From positions 1 through 45,838 of the forward strand of contig JANXRG010000065.1 in NCBI GenBank assembly GCA_025353105.1: 45,838 nucleotides of DNA, read 5' to 3'. This DNA is from Verrucomicrobiota bacterium. Lineage in GTDB: Bacteria > Verrucomicrobiota > Verrucomicrobiia > Chthoniobacterales > SZAS-18. Position numbers and translations under genes: made by a program. Positions within the stretch are counted from its first letter, which is position 1; every line of letters begins with the position of its first letter. A model generated the notes under the pieces. It made no database searches and was not told where the DNA came from. It worked only from the letters and a program-made list of their open reading frames with translations. Positions 44,803 to 45,838 of this stretch are shown here, in pieces.

Positions 44803-45838
44803 ATGAGCAACGGCCTCGAACAGCGCAAGCTCGCCGCCATCATGTTCACGGACATGGTGGGCTACAGTGCGCTGTCGCAACGTAACGAGGCGCTCGCGCT
44901 GGAACTGCTCGAGGAGCACCGGGGATTATTGCGCCAGATTGTGCCGCGGCACGGCGGGCGGGAGGTGAAGACGATGGGCGACGGATTTCTCTTTGAGTTC
45001 CCGAGTGCGCTTTCCGCGGTGCAAGGAGCGGTGGAAATCCAACAGTCGCTGCACGACCGAAATCAGGCGGGCCCGCCGGAACGCCAGATCCGCGTCCGGA
45101 TCGGGATTCATGTGGGCGATGTCGTCCAGCGGGAGGGCGACATCCACGGCGACGGGGTAAACATCGCGGCGCGGCTGGAACCGCTCGCGGCGCCGGGCGG
45201 CATCTGCGTGTCCGAGGACGTGGCCCGGCCGGTTCGAAACAAATTGTCGCTTCCGCTGGCGGTGCTTCGCCACACGGAGTTGAAGCATATTGATCTTCCG
45301 GTCACGGTCTTTCGGGTGGTGATGCCATGGGAGCAGGGAGCGGCTCACGCACCCGCGCCTCCGCGCCGGGCTTCCGCGCCGTCGGCGTGGCTCGCGGTGG
45401 GTACGCTTCTGCTGGCGGTTCTGGTAGTCGCGTTCTGGCAGCCGTGGCGAAAATCCGGCACGCCAACGGTTCCCGCGACCGACGCGGCTCCCGCGCCGCC
45501 GTCCGCGGCCGCGCCCCTGCCGGCCCCCGAACACGCCGCGCCGGAGAAGAGCGTCGCGGTGCTCGCATTCGCGAATCTGAGCGACGACAAGCAAAACGAA
45601 TATTTCAGCGACGGCATCAGCGAGGAGTTGCTGAACGTCCTCGCAAAAATTCCCGGCCTCAAGGTGTCGGCGCGAACGTCGGCGTTCTTCTTCAAGGGCA
45701 AGCAGGTGCCGATTTCCGAAATCGCGAAGCAACTCGGCGTCGCGTACGTCGTCGAGGGAAGCGTCAGGAAGGCTGGCGATCGCCTGCGCATCACGGCGCA
45801 GCTGATCAATGCGGCGGACGGATTTCACCTTTGGTCCG
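44803..45838 (+). CDS. Adenylate cyclase with membrane helix and TolB-like domain (3' end outside window)
   Basis: Open from ATG 44803 to the last base, 345 codons so far, with no stop. The cyclase head (MSNGLEQRKLAAIMFTDMVG) keeps D17, K56, D60, D113, N120 and R124, so an active ATP cyclase is predicted. A membrane helix follows at about residues 203-222 (WLAVGTLLLAVLVVAFWQPW, then RKS), then an Ala/Pro linker and the TolB-like domain (KSVAVLAFANLSDDKQNEYF, VVEGSVRKAGDRLRITAQLI). By analogy with its paralogs, TPR repeats should follow beyond the window. The last 79 bases are identical to 36699-36777 in the soluble cyclase gene. It begins 8 bp after the kinase remnant. Confidence 0.9.
   Translation, partial: MSNGLEQRKLAAIMFTDMVGYSALSQRNEALALELLEEHRGLLRQIVPRHGGREVKTMGDGFLFEFPSALSAVQGAVEIQQSLHDRNQAGPPERQIRVRIGIHVGDVVQREGDIHGDGVNIAARLEPLAAPGGICVSEDVARPVRNKLSLPLAVLRHTELKHIDLPVTVFRVVMPWEQGAAHAPAPPRRASAPSAWLAVGTLLLAVLVVAFWQPWRKSGTPTVPATDAAPAPPSAAAPLPAPEHAAPEKSVAVLAFANLSDDKQNEYFSDGISEELLNVLAKIPGLKVSARTSAFFFKGKQVPISEIAKQLGVAYVVEGSVRKAGDRLRITAQLINAADGFHLWS

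Noticed and set aside
1-45838. CRISPR arrays, tRNA or rRNA genes, prophage, integrase or transposase genes.
   Set aside because: No regularly spaced direct repeats with unique spacers, no cloverleaf or rRNA stretches, and no mobile-element proteins were seen in any frame, so the repeats here are without an evident mobiliser in the window.

Overview
The window is GC-rich bacterial chromosome, most likely from a member of the Verrucomicrobiota (PVC group). The basis is indirect: the gene repertoire (TolB-like/TPR kinases and cyclases, a RamB/ScfR-type regulator beside isocitrate lyase, an ALDH7/lysine-6-transaminase pair), poor Shine-Dalgarno sequences, and several families of intergenic inverted repeats that I know from this phylum. 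No rRNA, tRNA, CRISPR, phage or plasmid genes were seen.

Left part (1-24.4 kb) is metabolic. It starts with the tail of a beta-helix protein, a secreted amidohydrolase and a TatD hydrolase. A RamB/ScfR-like regulator is divergent from isocitrate lyase (glyoxylate shunt), with a palindrome and direct repeats between them. Next come a monomeric sarcosine-oxidase-type flavoenzyme, a DUF2891 protein, and a two-gene lysine catabolic operon (lysine 6-transaminase plus aminoadipate-semialdehyde dehydrogenase). After a small coiled-coil protein and a YebC-family protein lies a fatty-acid module: thiolase, FadJ-like bifunctional enzyme and acyl-CoA oxidase-like dehydrogenase on the minus strand, and a FadL-type porin, class-3 aldehyde dehydrogenase and GMC alcohol dehydrogenase on the plus strand. 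Together with isocitrate lyase this suggests growth on fatty acids, fatty alcohols or aldehydes with acetyl-CoA entering the glyoxylate shunt.

Right part (24.4-45.8 kb) is a signalling island. A six-TM GAF/PAS adenylate cyclase is followed by a run of paralogous modular genes. Each has an N-terminal cytoplasmic head, either a class III cyclase or a Ser/Thr kinase. Most continue through one membrane helix into a C-terminal TolB-like plus TPR sensor; one kinase instead has a PD40 propeller. The array contains intact genes coupled by 4-bp overlaps, a chimera with two sensor halves, a variant without the membrane helix, two genes split by one in-frame stop each, and two short remnants that keep only head and tail. 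It looks like an expanding and decaying combinatorial family. All cyclase and kinase heads that are complete keep their catalytic residues. The last member runs off the window.

Intergenic DNA is unusual: all five convergent gene junctions carry repeat or inverted-repeat DNA, from at least six sequence families, including a ~100-bp three-part palindromic element present three times.
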